Assembly: GCA_046154585.1 (NCBI GenBank)
Contig: JBJXDX010000168.1
Location: 1 to 64,000, forward strand
Direction: 5' to 3'
Origin: CADEFX01 sp046154585
Lineage (GTDB): Bacteria > Pseudomonadota > Alphaproteobacteria > Rhizobiales > Hyphomicrobiaceae
Length of the DNA stretch: 64,000 bases
Under the pieces are notes generated by a model, which saw nothing but the letters and a program-made list of their open reading frames with translations, had not been told where the DNA came from and ran no database searches. The position numbers and the translations under genes are program-made. Positions 30,745 to 39,091 of the stretch are shown in pieces (position 1 is the stretch's first letter; every line of letters begins with the position of its first letter).

Positions 30745-30887
30745 GCGGTTTTGCGTCTCGCGCAGCTTACGCTCGCCACTTTTTCAGGAATCAAGGCGAT
30801 TGGGCTGCATAAATTTTCATAACTCGAGTAATATATTATTATTCATATCTCTTCTTAATTATCCAACATTCAACAAAATTCTCCGTA

Positions 30888-30902
30888 TTAACTCGATCTT
30901 CA
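30888..30902 (+). promoter_or_regulatory. CtrA-like box upstream of flp2, one mismatch
   Basis: TTAA (30888-30891), CTCGATC, TTCA (30899-30902). It sits inside an AT-rich stretch (about 30790-30910) between the two pilin genes, 108 bases before the flp2 ATG. Because this stretch is AT-rich the match is weaker evidence than the others. Confidence 0.4.
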
Positions 30903-31010
30903 AATTCTGGCTCTAGGTTGGCCCCTGGTTCAAGGCTGTCACATCCATACGGCGGCCGGACCTGGGACATCGGGTCCCTGTGCATAGGGTAGAGTTGGGA
31001 GAGTATCCAG

Positions 31011-31181
31011 ATGAAGACAGTCATGAATTTTCTGAAGGACGAGTCGGGCGCTACGGCCATCGAGTACGGCCTGATCGCCGCTCTCATCGGCGTTGTGATC
31101 ATCACCGTCGTGACGAACGTCGGCACCGAGATCAAGGGCACCTTCCAGGACGTCGAGACCGGCCTGAAGAAGCGCGTCTAA
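31011..31181 (+). CDS. flp: Flp-family pilin subunit 2
   Basis: 56 residues, a second class IVb pilin. Leader MKTVMNFLKDESG, then ATAIEYGLIAALIGVVIITVV with Gly before the cut and Glu at +5, and a tail ending GLKKRV. ATG 31011 has GGGAGAG 7 bases upstream. A strong terminator follows at 31224-31257, so this pilin is made as a short abundant mRNA, as expected for the major pilin. The two Flp copies may give a heteropolymeric or switched fibre. Confidence 0.93.
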   Translation: MKTVMNFLKDESGATAIEYGLIAALIGVVIITVVTNVGTEIKGTFQDVETGLKKRV

Positions 31182-31223
31182 TCCTGATGGCCGCGCTTGC
31201 CGCGGCCACAGTCGGGATTTCAT

Positions 31224-31257
31224 CCGCCTGGCTTCCTCGGAAGCCGGGCGGTGTTTT
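31224..31257 (+). terminator. Rho-independent terminator after flp2
   Basis: CCGCC-T-GGCTTCC (31224-31236) pairs with GGAAGCC-G-GGCGG (31239-31251) around a 2-base loop, followed by TGTTTT. It separates the pilin transcript from cpaA. Confidence 0.82.
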
Positions 31258-31281
31258 ATTGGCCTCCGCCCGCAGTATCAG

Positions 31282-31296
31282 TTAACGCAACCTTCA
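31282..31296 (+). promoter_or_regulatory. CtrA-like box upstream of cpaA, one mismatch
   Basis: TTAA (31282-31285), CGCAACC, TTCA (31293-31296), just after the flp2 terminator and 65 bases before the cpaA GTG. Confidence 0.4.
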
Positions 31297-31361
31297 GCCG
31301 CTCGGTTTATGCTACGGCCTGTTGTCAAAACGGTCGGCTTGGCTTGGTAGGAGACCCTATC

Positions 31362-31865
31362 GTGTTCCAATACGTGCTCCTGCTGACGTTTCCCGCAATC
31401 ATGGCGTTTGCAGGCTCGATCGATCTTTTGACCATGACGATTCCTAATCGCGTTTCGCTCGCACTGGTCGCAACATTTCCCTTGGCCGCAGCATTTATTG
31501 GGATGGAGTGGACGACATTCGCCAGCCACCTCGGCGCTGGCGCGCTCATGCTTGTCGTTGGTATCGGCATGTTTGCGCGCGGCTGGCTCGGCGGGGGTGA
31601 CGCGAAGCTGCTGGCCGCGGCTGCATTGTGGTTCGGCTTCGAGCATCTTGCCGGCTACCTTCTGCTTGTCGCAATCGCCGGGGGTGCCCTGTCCCTGCTC
31701 GTTCTTTCGTATCGCAATTGGGTGCCGCCGGCCTGGATGCTCGGTCAGGCCTGGGCCATGCGGCTGCACGACAGGAAAGTTGGCATTCCCTACGGGATCG
31801 CACTCGCCGCAGCGGCCCTGTGGATCTATCCCTCGACCCCCTGGTTCGCAGGTTTTGCGGCCTGA
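31362..31865 (+). CDS. cpaA: Prepilin peptidase, CpaA/TadV type
   Basis: 167 residues, about five membrane segments. Aspartic prepilin peptidase: SIDLLTMTIPN and GGGDAKLLAA hold the two catalytic aspartates (DLxxxxIPN and GxGD motifs). It would cut Flp and TadE-like prepilins. Small size is normal for the Tad form, which lacks the methylation domain of GspO. Starts with GTG at 31362; AGGAG lies 9 bases upstream. It is the first core gene of the tad run. Confidence 0.92.
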   Translation: MFQYVLLLTFPAIMAFAGSIDLLTMTIPNRVSLALVATFPLAAAFIGMEWTTFASHLGAGALMLVVGIGMFARGWLGGGDAKLLAAAALWFGFEHLAGYLLLVAIAGGALSLLVLSYRNWVPPAWMLGQAWAMRLHDRKVGIPYGIALAAAALWIYPSTPWFAGFAA

Positions 31866-31935
31866 ACGTTGTATTTCGGTCGGCCTTCTGGCGATGAGCT
31901 TTCTCGGCCACGACCGTGTGTTCCCGAAACGATCA

Positions 31936-31950
31936 TTAACCGCGTGTTGA
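31936..31950 (+). promoter_or_regulatory. CtrA-like box upstream of cpaB, one mismatch
   Basis: TTAA (31936-31939), CCGCGTG, TTGA (31947-31950), followed immediately by GATTC, a CcrM (GANTC) site. It lies 63 bases before the cpaB ATG. Confidence 0.42.
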
Positions 31951-32013
31951 CGATTCTCGGACACAGTCCGTTCGCATCGGAATTGCGTCGATAGGTCGGA
32001 AGGACCAGTGGCG

Positions 32014-32814
32014 ATGAGGCGGGCACAGATAATCGGGATCGCCGTTGCCGGGGTGTGTGGGCTGGCTTCATTCTTCTTGATGAAGAGCATCGTCAACAAG
32101 CCCCGCGAGGTCCAAAGGGAGATTCACACCGCAGCAGCCGAGGTGCTGGTTGCCAGGTCTGACATCCCGCTGGGTACAGTGACGACAGACGCAAGCTTCC
32201 GCTGGCAGGTTTGGCCGGAGGAGGCGGTGCCGTCAGGCGCTGTTACCCGACGCGGTGGCGATGGTAGCGCCGCAAAGGAGTTGGCAGGCGGCATCGCGCG
32301 CGCGCCGATTCTGGCTGGTGAGCCGATAACGCGCATAAAGCTGGTGAAGGCCGGCGAGGGGGGCGTTCTGGCGTCCATCCTGCCGCAGGGCATGCGGGCA
32401 GTCTCGACCAAGATCACCGACGACACGGCGGTCGGCAAAATGATCCTGCCGAACGACCACGTGGACGTCATCCTGATCCGCCGTCAGAAGGGAAAGTCCG
32501 GCGATGAGCATGTCAGCGACACGCTGTTTAGAAACGTCCGGGTTCTGGCGATCGGACAGCAGCTCGAGGCCAAAGAGGGCAAGAAGGGCGCAGACGGTAC
32601 GACTGCCACGCTGGAGCTCGATCCAGTACAGGCCGAAACGCTCGCGCTCTCCAAGAGCCAAGGTGAGATCAGCCTTGCTCTGAGGAGTATTGCCGACTTC
32701 AGCCGCGACGGTAGTGATCCCGTCAAAAGTGCGAAAGGCAAGGACGTACCGCGCAGCGATGGCATGCGCATCATCAAGTACGGCGTCCGTTCGCGTGCTA
32801 CCGGCCTGAATTAA
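32014..32814 (+). CDS. cpaB: Pilus assembly protein CpaB/RcpC
   Basis: 266 residues. One N-terminal membrane segment (IIGIAVAGVCGLASFFLM) then a periplasmic SAF domain (EVLVARSDIPLGTVTTDASFRW, where the pattern A-x-x-x-I-x-x-G is typical) and GMRAVSTKITDDTAVGKMILPNDHVDVIL, the RcpC signature. CpaB associates with the outer-membrane secretin. AAGGA is 9 bases before ATG 32014 and only 3 before a GTG at 32008, so the ATG is preferred. Confidence 0.92.
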   Translation: MRRAQIIGIAVAGVCGLASFFLMKSIVNKPREVQREIHTAAAEVLVARSDIPLGTVTTDASFRWQVWPEEAVPSGAVTRRGGDGSAAKELAGGIARAPILAGEPITRIKLVKAGEGGVLASILPQGMRAVSTKITDDTAVGKMILPNDHVDVILIRRQKGKSGDEHVSDTLFRNVRVLAIGQQLEAKEGKKGADGTTATLELDPVQAETLALSKSQGEISLALRSIADFSRDGSDPVKSAKGKDVPRSDGMRIIKYGVRSRATGLN

Positions 32815-32893
32815 TTCGGCATTTCGTTTCTGTGCGTCTGTGTTGCGTCTGCGTGCACCTGTGTCGGTCGCTCGTCAGAAGGCTTCATTGCTC

Positions 32894-34498
32894 ATGCGGA
32901 ATTTTTTGAATATGGCCGGGGCTGCGGTGCTCGCCGCTTTCGCGTCCCTGGCGGCGAGCTCCATATCGCAGGCGGCCGATCCGGACGGTCCCGTCGGGCG
33001 GGCCGCCAAACGCGGCGACGTTCGCTTCAGCGCGCCTGTCGCGTTCAATCCGGACCATCAGTCGACCATGAAGATCAGGGAGAGTGACGGACTCCCTGTG
33101 CACAAGGGCATCAAGCTCGGCCGCAACAAGTCCACCCTCGTCGAAATGCCGCGCGAATTGCGCGATGTAATCGTATCCAATCCCGAGATCATGGACGCCG
33201 TCGTTCAGAGTTCCAACCGGGTCTATCTGATCGGCAAGAAGGTCGGCCAATCGAACGCCTTCTTCTTTGACGTCAATGGAAAGCAGATCGCTACGCTTGA
33301 GGTTGCGGTCGATCACGACACCAGCGTGTTGGAGTCGCTGTTCACGCGGCTCATTCCAGGCTCGAACATTCGCGCCGAGGTGCTGAACGACACGGTCATC
33401 CTGACTGGAACGGTGCGGTCTCCGGCTGATGCGGCACGGGCGTCATCCCTGGCCTCGCGGTTCATTGTGTCGCCAACCCCTGAAGCCGACGTGCGCCAGA
33501 AGGACAAGGTGATCAACATGATCGCCATCGAGGGCGAGGAGCAGGTGATGCTGCAGGTCGTCGTGGCCGAGATGCAGCGCTCGCTCCTCAAGCAGTTCGG
33601 CATCAACATCGGCGCCGAGATCAACATCGGCAACTTTGCCACCGGCTTCATGACCGCCAACGGTTTGCCCCTGACATCTGCGGCTGGTCTGGCCCGAATG
33701 GGACATGTTGGATCAGACACTACCGTGCCGATCGGCCAGGGTTGTGTCGCCGCATTGGACGAGGTGGCAAATCTCGCGAATGTCGTTGGCAACTCCGGCT
33801 TCAACAATCACTGGAGATCAGGAAACAACTGCTCGACTCAGGTGCTGAGAGCGCTCGAGCGCGATGGCTTGGTGCGCACGCTGGCTGAACCCAATCTGAC
33901 CGCGATTTCAGGCGAGACCGCGCGGTTCCTGGCCGGCGGCGAATACCCCATCCCCGTCGTCGACAGCGTCGGCAAGCTTTCGGTTACCTTCAAGGAGTTT
34001 GGCATTGGCGTCACCTTCACGCCGGTGGTGATGTCGGAAGGCCGCATCAACCTGAAGATCGAAACCGAGGTCTCGGAGCTGACGGACGCCGGCGCGGTGG
34101 TGCTGTCTGGCATCTCGATACCCGCGCTCAAGAAGCGCAAGGCCAACTCGACGGTTGAGATGCCTTCGGGCGGAACGCTGGCCATGGCCGGCCTGCTGTC
34201 CGACGACACGCGCAAGAACATCGATGGTTTTCCTGGTCTCAAGGATGTGCCGATGCTCGGGACGCTGTTTCGCAGCCAGGACTACATCAAGCGCGAGACT
34301 GAACTCGTGGTGCTCGTGACGCCATACATGGTTCGCCCAACGGCGAGGAAGCAATTTGCACGCCCCGACGATGGCTTCGCGCCAGCCTCCGATCTAAAGA
34401 GCAATCTGCTCGGGCACATGAACCGTGTTTACGGCAAGGGCGGGCCATTGCCGGTCGATGGCGGCCTGAAGGGCGACGTCGGTTTCATCGTCGAATAG
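32894..34498 (+). CDS. cpaC: Tad pilus secretin CpaC/RcpA
   Basis: 534 residues. A signal peptide ending at SISQA/ADPD; an N-domain (LRDVIVSNPEIMDAVVQSSNRVYLIG); a BON-like domain (IRAEVLNDTVILTGTVRSPADAARAS); then a type II/III secretin domain: EVMLQVVVAEMQRSLLKQFGINIG, VRTLAEPNLTAISGETARFLAGGEYPIPV, and TFTPVVMSEGRINLKIETEVSEL. The outer-membrane pore through which the Flp fibre passes. An insertion of about 40 residues with three cysteines (GCVAALDE to NNCST) is unusual. ATG 32894 gives the shortest credible signal peptide; an earlier TTG or longer frame are possible. Confidence 0.93.
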   Translation: MRNFLNMAGAAVLAAFASLAASSISQAADPDGPVGRAAKRGDVRFSAPVAFNPDHQSTMKIRESDGLPVHKGIKLGRNKSTLVEMPRELRDVIVSNPEIMDAVVQSSNRVYLIGKKVGQSNAFFFDVNGKQIATLEVAVDHDTSVLESLFTRLIPGSNIRAEVLNDTVILTGTVRSPADAARASSLASRFIVSPTPEADVRQKDKVINMIAIEGEEQVMLQVVVAEMQRSLLKQFGINIGAEINIGNFATGFMTANGLPLTSAAGLARMGHVGSDTTVPIGQGCVAALDEVANLANVVGNSGFNNHWRSGNNCSTQVLRALERDGLVRTLAEPNLTAISGETARFLAGGEYPIPVVDSVGKLSVTFKEFGIGVTFTPVVMSEGRINLKIETEVSELTDAGAVVLSGISIPALKKRKANSTVEMPSGGTLAMAGLLSDDTRKNIDGFPGLKDVPMLGTLFRSQDYIKRETELVVLVTPYMVRPTARKQFARPDDGFAPASDLKSNLLGHMNRVYGKGGPLPVDGGLKGDVGFIVE

Positions 34499-34517
34499 CG
34501 GGCAGAAAGAGATCGCC

Positions 34518-35258
34518 ATGGCAGCGCAGGAAAGCATGAAGATGAGATACCTCGCCCAGCTGCGGCCGACGACGGCCCGTCTCGCGGCCATGTCGGTCAT
34601 CGCGCTTTCAATCACCGCGTGCAGACTTGGCGATGAGCCCGGCGCTCACGTCGCGGGCTGGACGGCCGTTGATGCCCGCCAGCGGCACCCGATCATCGTA
34701 TCCGAGCAGCCGGCCAATCTGTCAGTGCGTGTGGCGCGCGGATCGATGGGGTTGACGCCACAACAGCGTGCACAGGTAGCCGACTTCATCAACCGTTACA
34801 GCGCGCGGGATGCCGGCAACGGCCGGATCGTGGTCGCCGTTCCGAGCGGGTCGGCCAATGAGGTCGCCGCCATGCACGCCGTCGCAGACCTGCGCCACAT
34901 CGTGCGGGACTTCGGCATCTCTGATGCAAACCTCTCGATCCAGCCCTATCGCGCTGGCGGCGACGCGCCGTTGCGCATCGGTTACGCACGGTTCGTGGCC
35001 GAGGCACCCGAATGCGGCGACTGGTCCACTAACCTCGCAGAAGATCCCCGCAACGTACCGTATCCAAATTTCGGTTGCGCAACTCAGCGCAATCTCGCTG
35101 TGCAGGTCTCGAATCCGGCCGACCTTCTCGGTCCGCGCACCATGCAGCCCAGTTCGACGGAGCGCCGTGACGTTGTCTGGGAGAAGTTCGTCAAAGGCGA
35201 TTCGACAGTGGCTAAGAAGGACGCCGACGAAAAAGTCCAAGTCAAGAACGCCCAGTAA
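34518..35258 (+). CDS. cpaD: Pilus assembly lipoprotein CpaD
   Basis: 246 residues. The signal ends in the lipobox SITAC (Cys35), so it is a lipoprotein. The remainder is a CpaD domain: HPIIVSEQPANLSVRVARG, LRHIVRDFGISDANLSI and ECGDWSTNLAEDPRNVPYPNFGCATQRNLAVQVSNPADLLGPR, the conserved core. In Caulobacter it helps assemble the CpaC secretin. It starts 20 bases after cpaC. ATG 34518 is used; an in-frame ATG at 34536 is possible. Confidence 0.92.
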   Translation: MAAQESMKMRYLAQLRPTTARLAAMSVIALSITACRLGDEPGAHVAGWTAVDARQRHPIIVSEQPANLSVRVARGSMGLTPQQRAQVADFINRYSARDAGNGRIVVAVPSGSANEVAAMHAVADLRHIVRDFGISDANLSIQPYRAGGDAPLRIGYARFVAEAPECGDWSTNLAEDPRNVPYPNFGCATQRNLAVQVSNPADLLGPRTMQPSSTERRDVVWEKFVKGDSTVAKKDADEKVQVKNAQ

Positions 35259-35269
35259 CGCGAGGCACA

Positions 35270-36583
35270 ATGAACAAGCAAGCGCAGTCAATTGCGGCGG
35301 ATGCCCCCGATAGCGGCCGGGATCTCGCGTCTGTAGAGGCGGTTCCGGGCGCTGAGGCCGAGCGCCGGCATGATCGTGCGCGTCCCATCCCGCGCATCTC
35401 GATCCAGGCCTTCTGCGAGAGTGGGGACACGGCCGAGGCTCTACAGGTGGCCGCAGAGGATCGCCGCTTGTCGAAAGCCCACGTCAGCATCCACATGGGT
35501 GGCGCACAGGCCGCGGTAGCCCACTATCAGGCGAGCCCCACCCCCAACCTCATCATCATGGAATCGGAGCTGGCCCGGCAGGAAATGCTCGCGGAGCTCG
35601 ATGCACTCGCAGCGACCTGCGATGCAGGTACCAAAGTCTTCGTCATTGGTCATGTCAATGACGTCGTTCTGTATCGGGAACTGCTCAAGCGGGGCGTGAG
35701 TGAATACCTCATCGCTCCGGTCTCCCCACTCCAGCTCATGGAGAGCATCTCGAACCTGTACAACGATCCGCAATCGGATCCCGTGGGCCACATCTTTGCG
35801 TTCATGGGGGCCAAGGGCGGCGTCGGCTCGAGCACGGTTTGCCATAATGTCTCGTGGTGCATTTCCGAGATGCTTCACTCGAGCGTTGTCATCGCCGATC
35901 TCGACCTTGCATTCGGTACAGCGGGACTGGACTTCAATCAGGACCCCGTGCAGGGCATCGCGGACGCGCTCGCGACGCCCGAACGTCTTGACGAAGTGCT
36001 GCTCGATCGCTTGCTGACGAAGTGCTCGGAGCACCTGAGCCTGTTCGCAGCGCCAGGTGCGCTGGACCGCGATTACGACTTCTCGCCGGACGCGTGCGAC
36101 ATTGTTCTGGATGTCGTGCGCCAGAACGTGCCCCATGTTGCGCTGGACCTGCCGCATTCGTGGACGGCGTGGTCGAAGCGTGTGCTCATGCAGGCCGACG
36201 AGATCGTCATAACCGCGGCTCCGGACCTCGCAAATTTGCGCAACGCCAAGAACATCGTGGATCTGCTGAGGCAGGGCCGGCACAACGACCGGCCGCCGCA
36301 TCTCGTCGTCAACATGCTCAACATGCCGAAGCGCCCGGAAATTCCTGTCAAAGAATTTGAGACGGCGCTCGATGTCAAGGCATCGGCGATCATCGAGTTC
36401 GATAGCGAGACTTTCGGTCAGGCGGCCAACAACGGACAAATGATCGAAGAGCTGTCGGCGAAGGCCAAGTCGGTGCAGCAGTTCCGCGATGTCTGCATGC
36501 TGTTGACCGGCCGCAAAGAGCAGAAAGTCGAGAAGAAGTCGGCGCTGACGCCCTTTCTTCAGAGACTGAAGATCAAGCGCTAG
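35270..36583 (+). CDS. cpaE: Pilus assembly/localisation ATPase CpaE
   Basis: 437 residues. A receiver-like N-terminal domain (residues 40-165; LIIMESELARQEMLAELDAL) is followed by a ParA/MinD-type P-loop domain: FMGAKGGVGSSTVCHNVSW near residue 182 is a deviant Walker A, with SST in place of the usual GKT/S, typical of CpaE. VIADLDLAFGTAGLDF is the second ParA motif. It positions the Tad machine at a cell pole in Caulobacter. It lies 11 bases after cpaD. Confidence 0.92.
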   Translation: MNKQAQSIAADAPDSGRDLASVEAVPGAEAERRHDRARPIPRISIQAFCESGDTAEALQVAAEDRRLSKAHVSIHMGGAQAAVAHYQASPTPNLIIMESELARQEMLAELDALAATCDAGTKVFVIGHVNDVVLYRELLKRGVSEYLIAPVSPLQLMESISNLYNDPQSDPVGHIFAFMGAKGGVGSSTVCHNVSWCISEMLHSSVVIADLDLAFGTAGLDFNQDPVQGIADALATPERLDEVLLDRLLTKCSEHLSLFAAPGALDRDYDFSPDACDIVLDVVRQNVPHVALDLPHSWTAWSKRVLMQADEIVITAAPDLANLRNAKNIVDLLRQGRHNDRPPHLVVNMLNMPKRPEIPVKEFETALDVKASAIIEFDSETFGQAANNGQMIEELSAKAKSVQQFRDVCMLLTGRKEQKVEKKSALTPFLQRLKIKR

Positions 36584-36594
36584 GAGTCGAATAA

Positions 36595-38076
36595 ATGTTT
36601 GGCAGGCGTACGAATGATCCCGCGGCTTCGCACCCGGCAATCGCGCAGCAGGCCGGCCGGCAGACGTCGGCCAAGGTCGTGGAGGCTCGCGCGACGCCCG
36701 CCGCTGCTGCGCCTGCGCCCGTGACACCGCGGCCGGAACCAGTGGAGTCGCAGCGGCGCCACTCGGAAGAGTACTATGATGTCAAGACGACGGTCTTCAA
36801 TGCGTTGATCGACACGATCGATCTCACGCAGCTCGCAAAGCTCGAGGCCGCTGCCGCGCGAGATGAAATCCGCGACATCGTCGGCGAGATCATTCAGCTC
36901 AAAAACGTCGTGATGTCCATTGCTGAGCAGGAAGAGCTGCTCGAGGATATATGCAACGATGTTCTAGGCTACGGTCCGCTCGAGCCGTTGCTGGCCCGCG
37001 ACGATATCGCCGACATCATGGTGAACGGCGCCGGCACGACCTTCATCGAGGTGGGCGGCAAGGTGCAGAAGACGGGCGTGCGTTTTGCCGACAACGCCCA
37101 GCTGATGAACATATGCCAGCGCATCGTCAGCCAGGTCGGCAGACGTGTGGACGAAAGCTCGCCGATCTGCGACGCGCGTTTGCCCGACGGCAGCCGCGTC
37201 AACGTCATTGCGCCGCCGCTGGCCATCGACGGCCCCACTCTTACTATCCGAAAATTCAAGAAGGATCGCCTCAAGCTTGAGCAACTCGTCAAGTTCGGCT
37301 CGATCACGCCCGCCGCCAGATCGGTCCTCGAGGTGATCGGCCGGGTCCGCTGCAACATCCTGATCTCCGGCGGCACTGGTTCGGGCAAGACGACCCTGCT
37401 GAATTGCCTCACCGCCGCCATCGACCACGACGAGCGCATCATCACCTGCGAGGACTCAGCCGAGTTGCAACTTCAGCAGCCCCACGTGGTCCGTCTGGAA
37501 ACGCGCCCGCCCAACCTCGAAGGAGAAGGTGAGATCACCATGCGTGATCTCGTCCGCAACTGTCTGCGTATGCGTCCCGAGCGCATCATCGTCGGTGAAG
37601 TTCGCGGACCCGAGGCCTTCGACTTGCTTCAGGCGATGAATACGGGGCACGACGGCTCAATGGGCACGTTGCACGCCAACAGCCCGCGCGAGGCTATCAG
37701 CCGTCTGGAATCGATGATTATGATGGGCGGCTTTTCGCTGCCGCCCCGGACTATCCGCGAAATGATCACGGGCTCGATCGATATCATAATTCAGGCGTCC
37801 CGTCTGAGAGATGGCTCGCGCAAGGTAACGCACGTCACTGAGGTGGTGGGCATGGAAGGTGATGTCGTCACGCTACAAAATCTGATCGTCTACGAGATCA
37901 CCGGAGAGGATGCTCAAGGCAGGCTCCTCGGACGCCATCGATCGACGGGTATTGCCCGGCCGCGGTTCTGGGAGCGTGCGGAATACTATCGCGAGACGGA
38001 ACGCCTGAGCACCGCGCTCGCCAGCTCGGAAATCAAGGACTCGATGGGCAACACGCTCGGAGAGACCAATGCTTGA
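36595..38076 (+). CDS. cpaF: Tad secretion ATPase CpaF/TadA
   Basis: 493 residues. VirB11/GspE-family hexameric ATPase that powers Flp assembly and, in some species, retraction. After a variable 60-residue Ala/Pro-rich N-terminus come VLGYGPLEPLLARDDIADIMVNG and LPDGSRVNVIAPPLAIDGPTLTIRKF, then Walker A SGGTGSGKTTLLN (near 258-270), the Asp box RIITCEDSAELQL, Walker B RPERIIVGEVRGPEAFDLLQAMNTGHDGSMGT and the His box. The tadB start overlaps its stop by 8 bases. Confidence 0.96.
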   Translation: MFGRRTNDPAASHPAIAQQAGRQTSAKVVEARATPAAAAPAPVTPRPEPVESQRRHSEEYYDVKTTVFNALIDTIDLTQLAKLEAAAARDEIRDIVGEIIQLKNVVMSIAEQEELLEDICNDVLGYGPLEPLLARDDIADIMVNGAGTTFIEVGGKVQKTGVRFADNAQLMNICQRIVSQVGRRVDESSPICDARLPDGSRVNVIAPPLAIDGPTLTIRKFKKDRLKLEQLVKFGSITPAARSVLEVIGRVRCNILISGGTGSGKTTLLNCLTAAIDHDERIITCEDSAELQLQQPHVVRLETRPPNLEGEGEITMRDLVRNCLRMRPERIIVGEVRGPEAFDLLQAMNTGHDGSMGTLHANSPREAISRLESMIMMGGFSLPPRTIREMITGSIDIIIQASRLRDGSRKVTHVTEVVGMEGDVVTLQNLIVYEITGEDAQGRLLGRHRSTGIARPRFWERAEYYRETERLSTALASSEIKDSMGNTLGETNA

Positions 38077-39064
38077 TGGCGAATCGATGCAGCTGGGTCT
38101 TGGGCTGCTTGTGGCGCTCTCGGCAGCCGCCGCTATTTACTTCATCATTGCGTCCTTCATGTCGGGCGATACGGCCGAAAAGCGCCTGCAGGGTGTCGCG
38201 GAAACAAAGGCAGCTCGCGCACCAAAGGGCAGCCAGTTCGAGCTGGCGCAGAACCGCCGGAAACAGGTAGCGGACTCTCTCAAGGAGATGGAGGCCCGCC
38301 AGAAGGAAAAAGAGAAGGTCACCCTGCGCCTCAGGCTCGAGCGGGCGGGACTCGAGATAACACCTCAAGCTTTCTGGATAGCGAGCGGAGTGAGCGGTCT
38401 GTTCGTCGGCGCGCTGGCGTACTTCGCGTTGCCCGGCACGCATCCGATCGTTTCGGTTTTGGCTGCCTTTGCCGGCGCTTTCGGTTTGCCGAGGCTCGTG
38501 GTGGCCCAGATGACCAAACGGCGCCAGGCCAAGTTTGTCGCCGAATTCGCCAACTCCATCGATGTCATCGTGCGCGGCGTCAAATCCGGACTGCCGCTCA
38601 ACGAATGCCTCGGCATCATCGCCCGGGAGAGCCCATCTCCGATCCGTGAGGAATTTCAGGAGATCGTGGAGCAGCAGCGCGTTGGAATTCCCTTGTCGGA
38701 TTGCTTCGAGCGCATGATGGCGCGCATGCCGCTTCCGGAAGTCAAATTCTTCTCCATCGTCATCGGCATTCAGCAGCAGGCTGGCGGAAATCTCTCTGAG
38801 GCGCTCGGCAATCTCTCCGGCGTGTTGCGCGACCGGCGCCGTCTGCAGGCGAAGGTGAGGGCGCTGTCGGCGGAAGCCAAGGCATCGGCGGCGGTGCTCG
38901 GTGCATTGCCGTTTATCGTCATGACGATGGTTTACGTCACGACACCGAACTACATCGCCCTCCTGTGGACGACAAAAATGGGCCAGTTCCTGCTCCTGAT
39001 CGCGGGAGCATGGATGACGGTCGGCCTTCTCGTCATGCGCAAGATGATCAATTTCAAGTACTGA
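38069..39064 (+). CDS. tadB: Tad inner-membrane platform protein TadB
   Basis: 331 residues of the GspF/type II secretion F-domain family. An N-terminal membrane segment, a cytoplasmic stretch with heptad-like charged residues (about 60-95), two further segments, then the F domain (FANSIDVIVRGVKSGLPLNECLGIIARES, EIVEQQRVGIPLSDCFERM, FSIVIGIQQQAGGNLSEALGNLS) and a C-terminal hairpin of membrane segments. It works with TadC and CpaF to pull pilin from the membrane. The ATG overlaps the end of cpaF, giving coupling. Confidence 0.93.
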   Translation: MLDGESMQLGLGLLVALSAAAAIYFIIASFMSGDTAEKRLQGVAETKAARAPKGSQFELAQNRRKQVADSLKEMEARQKEKEKVTLRLRLERAGLEITPQAFWIASGVSGLFVGALAYFALPGTHPIVSVLAAFAGAFGLPRLVVAQMTKRRQAKFVAEFANSIDVIVRGVKSGLPLNECLGIIARESPSPIREEFQEIVEQQRVGIPLSDCFERMMARMPLPEVKFFSIVIGIQQQAGGNLSEALGNLSGVLRDRRRLQAKVRALSAEAKASAAVLGALPFIVMTMVYVTTPNYIALLWTTKMGQFLLLIAGAWMTVGLLVMRKMINFKY

Positions 39065-39091
39065 CGGCCATCCGGCCGCAAGAGGTGAGTC

